Of a stretch of DNA of 64,000 bases, positions 26,923 through 36,700 are shown one piece after another; the first letter of the stretch is position 1; each line of letters starts with the position of its first letter. Below the pieces are notes generated by a model. The model searched no databases and was not told where the DNA came from. It saw nothing but the letters and a program-made list of their open reading frames with translations. The position numbers and the translations under genes are program-made. This stretch comes from Bacteroidota bacterium (GTDB lineage: Bacteria > Bacteroidota > Bacteroidia > Chitinophagales > LD1): assembly GCA_947475165.1 (NCBI GenBank), contig CANJLD010000017.1, forward strand, positions 29,258-93,257, written 5' to 3'.

Positions 26923-27540
26923 TTATTGCTCGCAATACACCAAAAACTTATCCTCGAAGAAATCCTCTTCAAAAAACTTGGGAAGAGGGATTTTGTTAGC
27001 ATTCTTAACCACCGAAATTTCAGCATCAATATCACCGCCTTTTAAGCAAATAAGCCCGTTGTGAACGGTATGATGATTCTTTGAAAGGTATTTACCTTTT
27101 GTCCAATTCAACAAGTCAGATAAAGGAGCAACCGCACGCGATACCACATAATCATATTGATAAGGCATATCTTCAGAACGTGAGTGAAACGTAAAAACGT
27201 TTTGCAAACCAATTTCTTCCTTTACTGCTTCAATCACTTTCAGTTTCTTGCCTATAGAATCAACTAAATGAAATCTGGCATCGGGAAAAAGAATGGCAAG
27301 CGGAATACCGGGAAAGCCACCACCGGTTCCCAAATCCATAATCTTGGTGGCATTATTAAACTGAATGAATTTGGCTATGCTGAGTGAATGAAGAATATGA
27401 CGCTCGTAAAGATTCTCAATATCCTTCCGCGAAATCACATTAATTTTTTCGTTCCACTCCGAATAAATTTTTTGGAGCGAGGCGAATTCCTGTATTTGTT
27501 TTTGTGTGAGGTCGGGAAAATATTTGAGAATGAGTTCCAT
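26923..27540 (-). CDS. rsmG: 16S rRNA (guanine527-N7)-methyltransferase RsmG
   Basis: RsmG methylates G527 of 16S rRNA with S-adenosylmethionine. The 205-residue product has the SAM-binding motif MDLGTGGGFPGIPLAI, the upstream NVISRKDIENLYERHILHSL and the downstream DYVVSRAVAPLSDLL, all hallmarks of the family, at normal length. It lies 26 bp after the second ECF sigma factor gene on the same strand. Confidence 0.95.
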   Translation of the reverse strand: MELILKYFPDLTQKQIQEFASLQKIYSEWNEKINVISRKDIENLYERHILHSLSIAKFIQFNNATKIMDLGTGGGFPGIPLAILFPDARFHLVDSIGKKLKVIEAVKEEIGLQNVFTFHSRSEDMPYQYDYVVSRAVAPLSDLLNWTKGKYLSKNHHTVHNGLICLKGGDIDAEISVVKNANKIPLPKFFEEDFFEDKFLVYCEQ

Positions 27541-27566
27541 GGCAATTCGGTCTCCCGACTTCCGGC

Positions 27567-28172
27567 TTAATATTTCTCTTTGGTAACTTTCAGAATATTG
27601 TAGAGCATATCTTTAGCACGGAAAAGTTGCGCTTTTACTGTTCCAAGAGGAATGTCCAATTTTTCTGCAATTTCTTCGTAAGCTAATTCATCCAAATAGC
27701 GAAGTTCAATTAACGAACGATACTTTGGCGAAAGCTGTTCGATAGCCGCGCGTATTTTAGCTGCGCGCTGTTCTTTCACCATGCTTTCTTCCGGATTCGC
27801 ATTATGGTCTTTCACTGCTATAGGAGTAATCTCTCCATCTTCAGTAGAAGTAGTCTGGTCAAGCGAAGTGGTTAGCAATTTTTTCTTGCGGATAAAATCG
27901 ATAGAGTTGTTCGTAGCAATTTTGAATAGCCAGGTACTGAAAGCAAAATCGGCAGAGTAATTAGCAATACTGTTGAACGCTTTGCCGAAAGCTTCGAGCG
28001 TCAAATCCTCGGCATCATCACGGTTGTGTACCATCTTGAGTACCATAAAGAAAATAGAATCACGATAGCGCGTCATCAGTTTTCCGAATGCAGCCTGGTC
28101 GCCTTTCTTAGCTAAATCAACTAATTCAAGGTCTTCTTGTGCGCGTGCTGAAAATTTGTGATTTAAGTCCAA
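27567..28172 (-). CDS. ECF-type sigma factor (RpoE-like), TTG start
   Basis: The 201-residue product has region 2 (LVDLAKKGDQAAFGKLMTRY, DDAEDLTLEAFGKAFNSI, STWLFKIATNNSIDFIRKK) and region 4 (QLSPKYRSLIELRYLDELAY, EIAEKLDIPLGTVKAQLFRA). No ATG lies upstream of region 2. The only in-frame start that keeps it whole is the TTG at 28172, which overlaps the end of the GT2 gene by 10 bp, implying coupled translation. The next ATG would remove half of region 2. rsmG follows after 26 bp. Confidence 0.9.
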   Translation of the reverse strand: MDLNHKFSARAQEDLELVDLAKKGDQAAFGKLMTRYRDSIFFMVLKMVHNRDDAEDLTLEAFGKAFNSIANYSADFAFSTWLFKIATNNSIDFIRKKKLLTTSLDQTTSTEDGEITPIAVKDHNANPEESMVKEQRAAKIRAAIEQLSPKYRSLIELRYLDELAYEEIAEKLDIPLGTVKAQLFRAKDMLYNILKVTKEKY

Positions 28173-29269
28173 CTGTTTTTTGGTTTTAGCAATAATAAGA
28201 AAAATATTATCAGCAGATATAACGTGTAAGTTATATCTAATAGCGGAGAAAGAAAGCGCAAATCAGATGAGCCGAGTTTGCCATATACTCTGAACATAGA
28301 AACAAATTTAAGCAGAAGCGTGCCAAAGAAAATGGCAAGCACCAGTTTTACGGAAGCCACTTTTACCAATAGAAAAATAAAAACTGCGTAGAATAAAAAA
28401 CTGCTGAGCGAAAATAAGAACAGCAATGCCATGTGATGAAATTTATAGCTGAAACTCGAACGCAGATGTCTGCGCTTTTGATTCAGCCAGGCACTGAAAC
28501 TTGTTTGTGGCTTAGTATAAACGAAAGCATCCTTATCAATACACAACTCTGTGTTCTTACCGGTGGCTACTGCGTTTACAAACAAATCATCGTCACCGGT
28601 GGGTATGTTTTTATTTTTGTCGAAGCCTTTGAAGGAATGGAATAAATCTTTTTTGTAAGAAAGATTTCTGCCTACGCCCATATATGGCAAACCAAGTTTT
28701 GCGAAACCGAAATACTGAATGGCGGTGATAAAGTTTTCGTAGCGAATCAGTTTATTCAGAAAGCCCGGTTGCTTTTCATACGGTGAATGCGCTAATACAA
28801 TCTTTGTTTCGTTCATGTAAGCACCAACAACTTTTGCCAACCAGTACGTGGTAGCAGGGCGACAATCTGCATCGGTTACAACTATGGTATCGAAGGTGGC
28901 GGCTTCAATACCTTTCATTAATGCATATTTTTTTCCGGCATAAGTTTTTGCCTCGTTTGCGTCAACATTTATAATCTTAAAATTCTTATTGCGCAAATAA
29001 TATTCTACCAATACATCGGCAGTGTTATCGGTGCTTTGGTCGTTTACTACAATTACTTCATATTGCTTGTATTGCTGAATAAGCACCACCTTTAAATATT
29101 GCGCGAGGTTCTGCGCCTCGTTCTTAGCACAAATAATTACCGATGCCGGTGGAAGAAATTCAGGTAGTCCGCTAAACGGGCGCACAAAATTTAAGCGCAC
29201 GAATACCAGCATATAGTATAGGCACTGAATCGCAGCACACGCTATAAATATTTTCAACTCGATAGACAT
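28163..29269 (-). CDS. Membrane glycosyltransferase family 2 protein
   Basis: The 368-residue protein has an N-terminal membrane anchor (about residues 5-25), then a GT-A domain with PASVIICAKNEAQNL, VNDQSTDNTADV, VVTDADCRP (the D-x-D site), GDDDLFVNAVA and QKRRH (a QxxRW-like acceptor motif). Two or three membrane helices close the protein (about 275-300, 305-325, 343-362). This is the layout of processive or lipid-linked GT2 enzymes. It overlaps the sigma factor gene downstream by 10 bp and diverges from tgt. The sugar is unknown. Confidence 0.87.
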   Translation of the reverse strand: MSIELKIFIACAAIQCLYYMLVFVRLNFVRPFSGLPEFLPPASVIICAKNEAQNLAQYLKVVLIQQYKQYEVIVVNDQSTDNTADVLVEYYLRNKNFKIINVDANEAKTYAGKKYALMKGIEAATFDTIVVTDADCRPATTYWLAKVVGAYMNETKIVLAHSPYEKQPGFLNKLIRYENFITAIQYFGFAKLGLPYMGVGRNLSYKKDLFHSFKGFDKNKNIPTGDDDLFVNAVATGKNTELCIDKDAFVYTKPQTSFSAWLNQKRRHLRSSFSYKFHHMALLFLFSLSSFLFYAVFIFLLVKVASVKLVLAIFFGTLLLKFVSMFRVYGKLGSSDLRFLSPLLDITYTLYLLIIFFLLLLKPKNSWT

Positions 29270-29381
29270 GAGATGACAAAGAAAATAATTGCGGCAAGTT
29301 GATGAAGAGTTGGTGATAGAAAGTTATCCGCACTCTACTGCTCCACTCGCGGTCACATTCCTTTTATTTTATTTTCGCCCA

Positions 29382-30512
29382 ATGCAGTTCAACTTAGTTG
29401 CCGAAGACAAACAAACGAAAGCAAGAGCCGGTGAGCTTTTTACCGACCACGGAAAAATTGAAACACCCATTTTTATGCCGGTGGGCACACTGGGCGCAGT
29501 GAAGGCAGTACACATGCATGAGTTGACGGAGTTTGTGAAGGCACAAATTATTCTCGGCAACACGTATCATCTCTATTTAAGACCGAAAGTTGAAATAATT
29601 GAAAAAGCTGGTGGCTTGCACAAATTCAACGGATGGAGCGGGCCGATACTTACCGACAGTGGTGGCTTTCAGGTTCATTCACTTTCTGATATTCGAAAAA
29701 TAAAGGAGGAAGGAGTGGAATTCCGCAGTCATATTGATGGCTCGAAACATTTTTTTTCACCGGAAGGGGTGATGGATATTCAGCGGAAGATTGGAGCTGA
29801 TATTATTATGGCGTTTGATGAATGCACGCCTTATCCCTGCGAGTTTGATTACGCACAGAAATCAATGCACATGACTCACCGGTGGCTGGAGCGTTGCATT
29901 AAGCGCTTTAATGAAACGGAATGCAATTACGGTTATCAGCAAACTTTATTTCCTATTGTGCAAGGCAGCGTGTATCCGGAATTGAGAAAACAATCGGCAG
30001 AATTTATTGCTTCGATGAATGCGGAAGGAAATGCGATTGGCGGATTAAGTGTAGGCGAACCGGATGAAGATATGTATGCCATGACTGAACTGGTTTGCGA
30101 TATTCTTCCGAAAAATAAACCACGCTATTTGATGGGTGTAGGAACACCTGCTAATATTCTTGAAAGTATTGCACTGGGCATTGATATGTTTGATTGTGTA
30201 ATGCCAACGCGCAATGCGCGAAACGGAATGTTGTTTACCAAACAAGGCATCATCAACATCCGCAACGAAAAATGGAAGGATGATTTTTCGCCTATTGATG
30301 AGGAGAGCGATTGTGTGTTAATGCGCACGCATACAAAAGCATTTCTTCGTCACTTAATGCACACCGGTGAAATGCTTGGCGGACAAATTTCGAGCATCAA
30401 TAATTTGAGTTTGTATTTGTGGCTGGTAAAAGAAGCCAGAAATAAAATTGTGGAAGGAACGTTTATGAACTGGAAAAAACAAGCAACAGAGAAATTGATG
30501 AGAAGATTGTAA
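29382..30512 (+). CDS. tgt: Queuine tRNA-ribosyltransferase (tRNA-guanine transglycosylase)
   Basis: TGT exchanges guanine 34 for preQ1 in tRNAs with GUN anticodons. I start it at ATG 29382 (MQFNLVAEDK, 376 residues, the usual length); the frame is open to 29289 but upstream codons are not family-like. Conserved parts are TPIFMPVGTLGAVKAVHMHE, LTDSGGFQVHSLSDIRKI with the catalytic Asp, AFDECTPYPC, GGLSVGEP and CVMPTRNARNG. The usual zinc ligands are only partly visible, since the late region reads SDCVLMRTHTKAFLRHL. The LptG-like gene follows 32 bp later, after a heptanucleotide tract. Confidence 0.95.
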   Translation: MQFNLVAEDKQTKARAGELFTDHGKIETPIFMPVGTLGAVKAVHMHELTEFVKAQIILGNTYHLYLRPKVEIIEKAGGLHKFNGWSGPILTDSGGFQVHSLSDIRKIKEEGVEFRSHIDGSKHFFSPEGVMDIQRKIGADIIMAFDECTPYPCEFDYAQKSMHMTHRWLERCIKRFNETECNYGYQQTLFPIVQGSVYPELRKQSAEFIASMNAEGNAIGGLSVGEPDEDMYAMTELVCDILPKNKPRYLMGVGTPANILESIALGIDMFDCVMPTRNARNGMLFTKQGIINIRNEKWKDDFSPIDEESDCVLMRTHTKAFLRHLMHTGEMLGGQISSINNLSLYLWLVKEARNKIVEGTFMNWKKQATEKLMRRL

Positions 30513-30513
30513 T

Positions 30514-30545
30514 TCAATCTTCAATCTTCAATCTTCAATCTTCAA
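30514..30545 (+). repeat. Heptanucleotide tandem tract at the lptF/G start
   Basis: TCAATCT is repeated four times plus a partial copy, directly between the tgt stop and the permease ATG, replacing any ribosome-binding site. A tract of this kind can change copy number by slippage and alter spacing between promoter or stop and the start codon. Confidence 0.85.
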
Positions 30546-31621
30546 TGAAAAAACTCGACTGGTATATTCTCAAAAAATTCCTTGGCACGTTTGTGTTTAT
30601 CATGGCGTTGCTATTGAGCATTACCATTGTAATTGACCTGAGTGAAAAGATTGATGCCTTTGTAGATAATCATGCTACAGTTAAAGTAATTGTGTTCGAT
30701 TACTACATCTATTTTATTCCGTTTATCACTTCTATGATTGGGCCATTCTTTGTGTTGGTGGCAGTTATCTTTTTCACCTCACAGTTAGCGGAACGATCGG
30801 AGATTGTTGCCATACTAAACAGCGGAACAAGTTTTTACCGGATGCTGTTTCCGTATTTTGTAGGAGCTACTATTCTGGCTATTGCATTTTATTACGGTAA
30901 TCATTATTTCGTTCCGTATTCAAATACTAAGCGTATTGCTTTTGAAAAGAAGTATGTAAGCAAACCTATTGAAGGCTTGCGCTTTAATTTCCATCGCACG
31001 GTTGAACCAGGAACTATTATTTATATAGAGAATTATAAACCATCAGATGCCACTGGTTACAAGTTTTCGATAGATAAATTTAAAGACGGCAAACTTGTTT
31101 ACAAACTCCGTTCTGAAAAAATTGAGTGGGATAGTAGTCATCAGCATTGGCGAATTTTGAATTACTATATCCGTGAGTTAAGTGCTGCCGGTGATAAAAT
31201 TGCATCGGGAGTTTTAATGGATACGGCTCTAACATTTAAGCCTGCAGATATTAAGTTCACGGAAATGTATAAAGATGTAATGACCACACCGGAATTGGTG
31301 GCGCACATTAATGAAATGAAGGAAAGCGGTCAGAGCGATGTTGAATTTTTTGAAGTGGAACGTTACCGCAGAACTTCTTCTTCGTTCAGTATTTATATTA
31401 TGGTGTTGATTGGTGTTAGCGTGGCTTCGCGTAAAGTTAGAGGTGGGTTAGGATGGCATTTAGTGTTGGGTATTGGCCTAAGCGCACTTTATGAAATTAT
31501 AATGAAGTTCTCTACTACCTTTTCTACCAATTCTTCGTTGCCTCCTTTTTTAGGAGTTTGGATTCCGAATCTACTTTATATGGCATTGGCTATTTACTTG
31601 GTGCGCAAGGCTCCTAAATAA
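30545..31621 (+). CDS. LptF/LptG-family permease
   Basis: LptF/G form the inner-membrane part of the ABC system that extracts lipopolysaccharide. The 358-residue product starts KKLDWYILKKFLGTFVF, with membrane helices near residues 12-35, 58-85 and 100-118. A periplasmic beta-jellyroll region follows (about 135-255). A C-terminal block has three helices (about 275-355: SSFSIYIMVLIGVSVASRK, GLGWHLVLGIGLSALYEI, NLLYMALAIYLV). It is the YjgP/YjgQ fold at normal length; LptG is likelier than LptF but I cannot be sure. A bidirectional terminator follows. Confidence 0.9.
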   Translation: MKKLDWYILKKFLGTFVFIMALLLSITIVIDLSEKIDAFVDNHATVKVIVFDYYIYFIPFITSMIGPFFVLVAVIFFTSQLAERSEIVAILNSGTSFYRMLFPYFVGATILAIAFYYGNHYFVPYSNTKRIAFEKKYVSKPIEGLRFNFHRTVEPGTIIYIENYKPSDATGYKFSIDKFKDGKLVYKLRSEKIEWDSSHQHWRILNYYIRELSAAGDKIASGVLMDTALTFKPADIKFTEMYKDVMTTPELVAHINEMKESGQSDVEFFEVERYRRTSSSFSIYIMVLIGVSVASRKVRGGLGWHLVLGIGLSALYEIIMKFSTTFSTNSSLPPFLGVWIPNLLYMALAIYLVRKAPK

Positions 31622-31654
31622 AAGCCGTAAACAAAAAAATGCAAAGGATATATA

Positions 31655-31700
31655 AAAAGCAAAAAGGCTAAACCGTAACCGGTTTAGCCTTTTTGCTTTT
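31655..31700. terminator. 21-bp bidirectional terminator
   Basis: A perfect 21-bp stem (31655-31675 with 31680-31700) around TAAC, A-rich on the left and T-rich on the right, separates the convergent permease (plus) and PKD protein (minus) genes. Confidence 0.92.
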
Positions 31701-31713
31701 GAGGTGAAATCTC

Positions 31714-33510
31714 CTACTCGGCACCGCTCATGCTGGTGCCCATTTGAATATTGTTCTCTAAAGTTTTTGAATTAGTACAACCGTTTTTGTTATAAGCAAT
31801 TATACGAACGTTAAAGTTGCCAGGTGTGTTGTATATGTGAACCGGATTAGCTGATGCTTCGGTGTAACCGTCACCAAAATCCCACATGTATTTAAGGTTA
31901 GCTGCTCCGTTTGTTTTATTCTTAAAGCTGAAAAGGAATGGAGGCACTAATGTTTGCGATGAAGCTGTCATTTCAAAATCTACATTCAGGTTGTCTACAT
32001 GTACGTAATCTTTCAGTATCATAGTTGAATCGCAGCCATCGCCATAAGCGGTGAGCGAAACAGTATAACGCCCGTTATTCTTATAAACGTGGAAAGGATT
32101 TTTTTGAGTAGAAGTTTCGCCATCGCCAAAACTCCATAAGTACGAAGCCGCGTTTGGTGTAAAATTGGTGAACTTAATCTGGTAACCGGCACATGCAAAA
32201 GTATCGGATTTAAACCCAACTTTTGGTTTTAAAGCATGAATCACTTTCTCTGATTCTTTCTTTATCGTGCAACCGGTGCTGTCGGTTACTTCTAAGCTTA
32301 CTTTGTAGTTACCAGCTGCTGCGTAAACTTTCTCCGCTTCGTTCTTAGTAGAAACTGTTCCATCGCCAAAATTCCACAGCACCACAGCGGTGTTAGGCGT
32401 ATTGTTTTTCAATTTTACCGACACTGGTTCGTTACATGAAGAAGATATATCGGAAGTAAACGAAGTGTTGATTCCTTTACGCACAGTAACATAAGCGATG
32501 CGCGTAGTTGTTTCGCTGCACTCACCTTCGGTTACCGTAAACTTCACCGAAAAATTACCCGGTTTAACGAAAGCCTTTTCGGGATTACATTCTGCAGAAG
32601 TTGTTCCATCGCCAAATTCCCAAGCCCATTTGCTGCCTTTAAATTTAGATGTGTTTACAAAACGAAGTACTTCACCGGTGCATGCCTGATCTTTTTCAGC
32701 AATAAAATCAGCTTTCAGTTTGGTTACGCTTACTTTTTGTGTAGCCACATCTGCACATCCGTTTTGATCTTTTACTTCTAAGGCTACTTCATACTTGCCT
32801 TGTGCAAAAAGGTGCGAAGGATTTATTTCGGATGATGTTTTGGTATCGCCAAATGACCATGAATAAGTCAGTTTGTTATCACCGGTTGATTGATTGGAAA
32901 AAGCAATTTGCTGCGACTCGCTGCAACTGCTTACTACCGATGGTTTAAATTCAGCTACCGGTTTAGCGCTTGCCTGAATCATTGAGTAAGCAGTTTTGTT
33001 TGACATACAGCCATTAGCATCTGTAACCATCAAAGAAACATCAAATTGCCCTGCGTTTTTATAAATATGACTTGTGTTAGCAATTTTATCTCCGTTAATA
33101 GTTTTGCCATCGCCAAAGCCCCATATATAATTTACAATAGGTGATGTGCCGGTTGATTGACTGGTAAAGTTTACTGCATCGGCAGCACAGGCTTTTGTTT
33201 TATCGGTAGTGAACTCTGCTTTTGGAGATGCAAATACAGTGATGTCAGTAGTAGTAGTTTCATTGTTTACCAATAGGGTTACTTTGTAAGTGCCAGGTTC
33301 AAGAAATACTACTGATGGTGTTTTGCGGTCGCTTTTATAACCATTGCCAAAATCCCAGCTATAGGTTGCTCCGGCAGTTTCAGCCGCAGTATTAAAGTTG
33401 ATTTGCAATGGAGAGCAGCCTGATATTTTATCGGCTTCAATCTTAACAGCAGTAGAAGCAAAGCCAAACTGACTGAAAAGTAACAGGTAAATACATAGTA
33501 AAGATTTCAT
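31714..33510 (-). CDS. PKD-repeat protein without a T9SS sorting domain
   Basis: This 598-residue protein has a signal peptide (LLCIYLLLFSQFGFA) and about seven PKD domains along its whole length (SWDFGNG, WGFGDGK, WSFGDTK, WEFGDGTTS, WNFGDGTVS, WSFGDGETS, WDFGDGYTE). Its order of domains and linkers is collinear with residues 20-600 of the protein at 325-3576; for example AKPVAEF/AKPEAQF and VTKLKADFIAEK/VTDVTADFVASR correspond. It stops after the last PKD domain with GTSMSGAE and has no CHU_C or type A sorting domain. It is therefore probably periplasmic, or surface-exposed only through a partner. No frameshifted remainder follows; the terminator starts within 15 bp. Confidence 0.9.
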   Translation of the reverse strand: MKSLLCIYLLLFSQFGFASTAVKIEADKISGCSPLQINFNTAAETAGATYSWDFGNGYKSDRKTPSVVFLEPGTYKVTLLVNNETTTTDITVFASPKAEFTTDKTKACAADAVNFTSQSTGTSPIVNYIWGFGDGKTINGDKIANTSHIYKNAGQFDVSLMVTDANGCMSNKTAYSMIQASAKPVAEFKPSVVSSCSESQQIAFSNQSTGDNKLTYSWSFGDTKTSSEINPSHLFAQGKYEVALEVKDQNGCADVATQKVSVTKLKADFIAEKDQACTGEVLRFVNTSKFKGSKWAWEFGDGTTSAECNPEKAFVKPGNFSVKFTVTEGECSETTTRIAYVTVRKGINTSFTSDISSSCNEPVSVKLKNNTPNTAVVLWNFGDGTVSTKNEAEKVYAAAGNYKVSLEVTDSTGCTIKKESEKVIHALKPKVGFKSDTFACAGYQIKFTNFTPNAASYLWSFGDGETSTQKNPFHVYKNNGRYTVSLTAYGDGCDSTMILKDYVHVDNLNVDFEMTASSQTLVPPFLFSFKNKTNGAANLKYMWDFGDGYTEASANPVHIYNTPGNFNVRIIAYNKNGCTNSKTLENNIQMGTSMSGAE

Positions 33511-33687
33511 AATAGCAGATAAGTTTGGGTAAATAAACGGATTGGAACTGCCTTAAGATACGGTTAAGCGCTTTAATAATACACTCTGCACTTTGTATTT
33601 AACTAAATAGTAGACACCGGTTGCTTGGTAGTGCAAAAGTTTAAACTTGTATTTAGCATTTCGCTAAAACTGAATTTAGCAACAAAC

Positions 33688-33721
33688 AAAAAAGCGAAGC
33701 CAATACCGGCTTCGCTTTTTT
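33688..33721 (-). terminator. Intrinsic terminator of the TPR/MORN gene
   Basis: A 14-bp stem (33688-33701 with 33708-33721) gives a T run on the minus strand 20 bp past the stop codon. The A/T flanks also let it act on plus-strand transcripts. The 177 bp between it and the PKD gene start hold no gene. Confidence 0.88.
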
Positions 33722-33740
33722 AAAATAATGCACTTTTAGT

Positions 33741-36700
33741 TTACAGCACCTTCTTCACCATATCGCGGTTATAGAAAATATAGTGATTGGTCAGCTTACC
33801 GGTGACATCATAATACTTAACCGCACCGTGAAGCATATCATTTTTGTACATATACTCTGCTTTCTTGGTTCCTGTTTCGTTGTATAAAATGGTAATGCCT
33901 TCGTTGTCATCAAATTTGAAATTTTCAACCATTCGGAGTTTGCCGTTGCGGTACCAGGTCTTGCGTTCGCCATCCAATTGGTCGTCTATATACTGCGATT
34001 CGCGGCTTGGTGTTCCGTCTTCAAAAAACTCGCGGTAATTGCCGTTCTGATAGCCGTTTTTGTACTCCATAATAAAAGCAGTTTTGCCATTAGCATATTT
34101 CGATTCAATGGTGATAGTGGCTGTGGCAGGAATAGTATCGGATTTGCCCGCACCGCCCTTACCATTTACGTAAACAATTTTAGAGAGCGCACCATGTTCA
34201 AACAACAAAGTCATTACATACTCGCCATTAAAACCGAAATATTTGGTGGGGCCGTTTTCTTCATCTTCCCAATAAGTTACCTCTTCTTTTTTGTTTCCGT
34301 TGTAATAGAAAATATCGCCTATGCCGTAAATAGAACCATCTACATAATCAAACCGCGATTTTATTTTACCGAACAAATCGTAGTTTTCCGAAAGTCCTTT
34401 TAAGTCGCCTAAGTCATAAGTTCTTACTGCGTTTAAAGTATTATCGGGATTGTACCATTTCCACAATCCATCGCGCTTGTCATTCAGATAATAACCTTCC
34501 GATTCAATTTTATTATCAAGAAAATAACTATTCGACACGCCTTCTTTAGAGCCGTTTACAAAAGTTCTCTTCATCAACACATCACCGGCTACTGACGGGA
34601 ATTCCACTTCTACTTTTTCTTTCTTCACTTCAATCTTGCGGGTTACAGCACCGGTAGTGTCGTAGAAAGTGAAACCTGCAAAAATTCCTTTCTCATATCT
34701 TTCTACCACATTCAATCTACCTTCTACATCATAAGTATAACTGTTGCTGTTAATCTTATCATCTAACATGGTAAAGTAACGTTCCTTTTGTCCCCGGTTG
34801 GTGTATTGTGTTACATCGCCCTGTCCCATTCCATTCTCATACCAAGCCGATTTATAAAGCTTCCCATTTCTGAAATACTCAAGATACTCACCGTGCAATT
34901 CACCATTCTTATAGTTCAGTTCTTTAAAAACCTTTCCGTTTAAGAAATAAGTTTTTGCCGAGCCGTTCAGGCTGCCGTCATTGTAATTGTATTCGCTAAT
35001 CAGCAATCCGTTGCGCGCATATTCTTTCCATTGTCCATCGCGTTTGCCGTTCGCTAAAAAGCCCGTCCAGCGAACATTGCCATCAGAATAATAGGTTTTT
35101 ACTTCTTGTTTTGCTTTCAGTTTTGTATCGGCTACTACCTTTCCGCTTTTATCAAAATACTTGAATTGCAGAATGCGACCGTCTTTTAATTCAGCTTCGT
35201 AATACTTCTTACCATCCACATCAAAATATTGCTGTGTACCGTTTTCATTTCCTGCATCGTTGTAGGTAGTAATATCATCTATCTGTCCGTTCATGAAATA
35301 CGTTTTCCATGTACCGGAATATTTCTCGTTCTTTAAATTGCCTTCCTGTTTTACTTTACCATTGTTGTAATACTTTACAAACGGACCATTCTCCTTGTTC
35401 AACAGATAAGTTTTTTTCAACTCCACTTTACCATCTCTGAAATAAACAGTAAACAAACCTTCTTTAAAATTGTCCTTAATGTTTCCATCCACATTTGGCT
35501 TTCCATCCGGGTGAAACGATTTGAACACACCGGTTAGTTTATTGTTAGTATAGTTCGAACTGAAACTAAGTTTTCCGTTAGGGTAATATTCTTCATACTT
35601 ACCTTCATGTACTCCATCCTTAAAATGATGCACTTCTTCGAGCCCGCCATACCAAGTGAATGTTTTTATCTCTTTGTTTAATTCGCCCTTTGCAAATTCA
35701 CCGGCTTCTTTCAGGTTGCCGTTTTCGTAATATATTTTGTAAGGACCGCTGCCGTTGCCCTCAACCATTTTAGTTTCCTTCTTCAATACACCGTTAACAT
35801 GGTAAAATTTCCAGTCACCGGTTTGTTGTGCGTTGTTATCGTAACTACCGGTAGACATTAAGCGCCCATTCGTGTAATAGAATTTCCAGCTTCCCACTTT
35901 TTTATCTGCTTTATCGGCACCGGTTACATAAGGACCAAAACCGTAAAGGCTTCCTCCCTTGTAATAAAGTTGCACCACATCAGTTTGCTTTCCGTCAATT
36001 TCTACCTTATATTTTGCCGTAACGTTGCTGTATGCATCGGCAATCCATTCGTTAAACTTCTCAATGTCCTTTTTGTTTTTGTTCAACAGTGCTTTAATCT
36101 TTTCATTATCGCTGCTGGCAAGTATGAAGTAACTGAAGTCTTCAAAGCGACCTTCCTTATAAAGCTGCGCATAAAACGGCACATAGAATGTTTCCCAAAA
36201 ACCTTTATTACCTCTGTGCGTAGCTAAGTAAGAAAGCAATGCCTGGTTTTGGCGCACCACCGAGTAGTCTGCCTTCGATTCAAGCTTGTAATTTTTATTA
36301 AGCGCAAGTTGCTTACGGATAAGCGTTTCTATAGCACTAAAATCTTCTCCCTTTTCAGCCAGCTTAATTCCTTTGGCTTTTGAGTCATCATACTTTCTGC
36401 TCGTCATATTATCAAGGGATGTAAGCACGTTAAGTGCGCGCGAAGAAGCTGGTTCAACTATAAGGAAGGTGTTGTAGCACAACATGGCGCGGGTAAGGTC
36501 GCCTTCCTGTTCTGCTAAATGTCCTAACCGGTAATGCGTGCTGGCGTGGTATGGAGTTATTTGCAAAACCTGTTTATACAATTCAATTGCCTCCGTATAT
36601 TTCTCTTGCTGTTCAAGTGTTACGGCCTTATTAAAAAGTATCAGGTGGTTTTTAGGGAAGGCCTTTATTCCTCTATCGTATGCATCAAGAGCTTTTTCCG

